Of a stretch of 64,000 bases of DNA, positions 63,705 to 64,000 are shown piece by piece. The position numbers and the translations under genes were made by a program. Where the stretch lies: positions 186,001-250,000 of the forward strand of contig CAYPNP010000003.1 of assembly GCA_964412195.1 (NCBI GenBank), written 5' to 3'. Every line of letters begins with the position of its first letter. Within the stretch, counting starts at the first letter, position 1. The DNA is from CAYPNP01 sp964412195. Its GTDB lineage: Bacteria > Acidobacteriota > JAAYUB01. A model generated the notes under the pieces. It saw nothing but the letters and a program-made list of their open reading frames with translations, was not told the DNA's origin and did not search any database.

Positions 63705-64000
63705 AGTCGACCGGCAAGGTCCGCAGTTTTCATAATTTCCTCATTTACATCGGCCTCCTGGCGCTGCTGGGTGCCGTCAACTGGTTCGTCCAGATCCATT
63801 TTGTCGCCCCGGCGGGCCGGGCCTCCTCCGCCGTCCGCATGGCGCAAAAGGTCCTCAATCCGAACCGCCTCTCGAGCTACCTATCCATCGAGCGGGTGGT
63901 GGTCCATCCCGGCACGGTCATCGGCGACTACCTCGGCCGCTACGGCGTCGCCGCCCGGGAGATCCCCCTGCTGCTGGACACGGTGCGCCCGGTCTACGAC
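63701..64000 (+). CDS. Probable M23-type peptidoglycan metallopeptidase, N-terminal part
   Basis: The first 100 codons are visible, beginning MKSTGKVRSFHNFLIYIGLL with a transmembrane anchor (about 12-33). The following region, with VIGDYLGRYGVAAREIPLLL and DTVRPVYD, resembles the small domain found before M23 domains (GDTLxxxLxxxGVxxxE and a final RPVYD). The M23 catalytic domain itself would lie beyond the right edge, so the call is tentative. It is translationally coupled to the DUF362 gene. Confidence 0.6.
   Translation, partial: MKSTGKVRSFHNFLIYIGLLALLGAVNWFVQIHFVAPAGRASSAVRMAQKVLNPNRLSSYLSIERVVVHPGTVIGDYLGRYGVAAREIPLLLDTVRPVYD

Overview
The window reads as chromosome from a GC-rich diderm (Gram-negative) bacterium, probably an Acidobacteriota-like lineage. 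The evidence is a TamB/BamA outer-membrane assembly operon, a sigma-54 two-component system facing an HlyD/ABC/FtsX export operon, secreted proteins with dockerin-like segments, and an EfpL-type elongation factor. There is no rRNA, tRNA, CRISPR array, prophage or intact transposase. The phylum assignment is inference only.

Layout. 1-10.9 kb: end of a GreA/GreB-type factor, uvrA, a hicBA toxin-antitoxin pair, a conserved orphan, an Lgt-like gene coupled to a large surface lipoprotein, two tandem exported zinc-ribbon proteins, a SpoIIE-type phosphatase and rpmB. 10.9-15.7 kb: relA/spoT (minus strand), a glycosyltransferase, a YhbY RNA-binding protein and a VTT/DedA membrane protein. 15.9-18.3 kb: two paralogous secreted beta-helix proteins. 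18.5-25.8 kb: the tamB / bamA-like / SurA-like operon. 26-35.3 kb (minus strand): a BON protein, a GH27 alpha-galactosidase, a thioredoxin-fold protein, an Fe-alcohol dehydrogenase with a small monooxygenase, an amino-acid permease, and a low-GC BNR/dockerin protein. 35.6-45 kb (minus strand): a glucosylglycerate-type osmolyte cluster with a mechanosensitive-channel-like protein, a ClC channel, a cation/proton antiporter and two paralogous exported proteins. 45.5-48.6 kb: an endonuclease III-like protein, a Fic protein and an XPF-like nuclease. 49-52.3 kb: efpL, a methyltransferase flanked by a partial second copy of efpL, and small genes. 52.5-62.3 kb: histidine kinase, NtrC-type regulator, sigma-54 promoter with an upstream palindrome, and the HlyD-ABC-FtsX-FtsX operon. 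62.5 kb to the end: a DUF362 ferredoxin protein and the start of a probable M23 peptidase.

The most unusual feature is not a gene. Most longer intergenic gaps are filled with a recurring set of imperfect tandem repeats with 6-9 bp periods, arranged as long imperfect palindromes. The same modules recur in the same order at distant loci: a GATTGCG module, a CGCAAAG module, then a roughly 101-bp palindrome. At five genes (uvrA, the SurA-like gene, the Fe-ADH, the amino-acid permease and fic) the stop codon itself lies in the first bases of a repeat block. I do not recognise these as a named element class.
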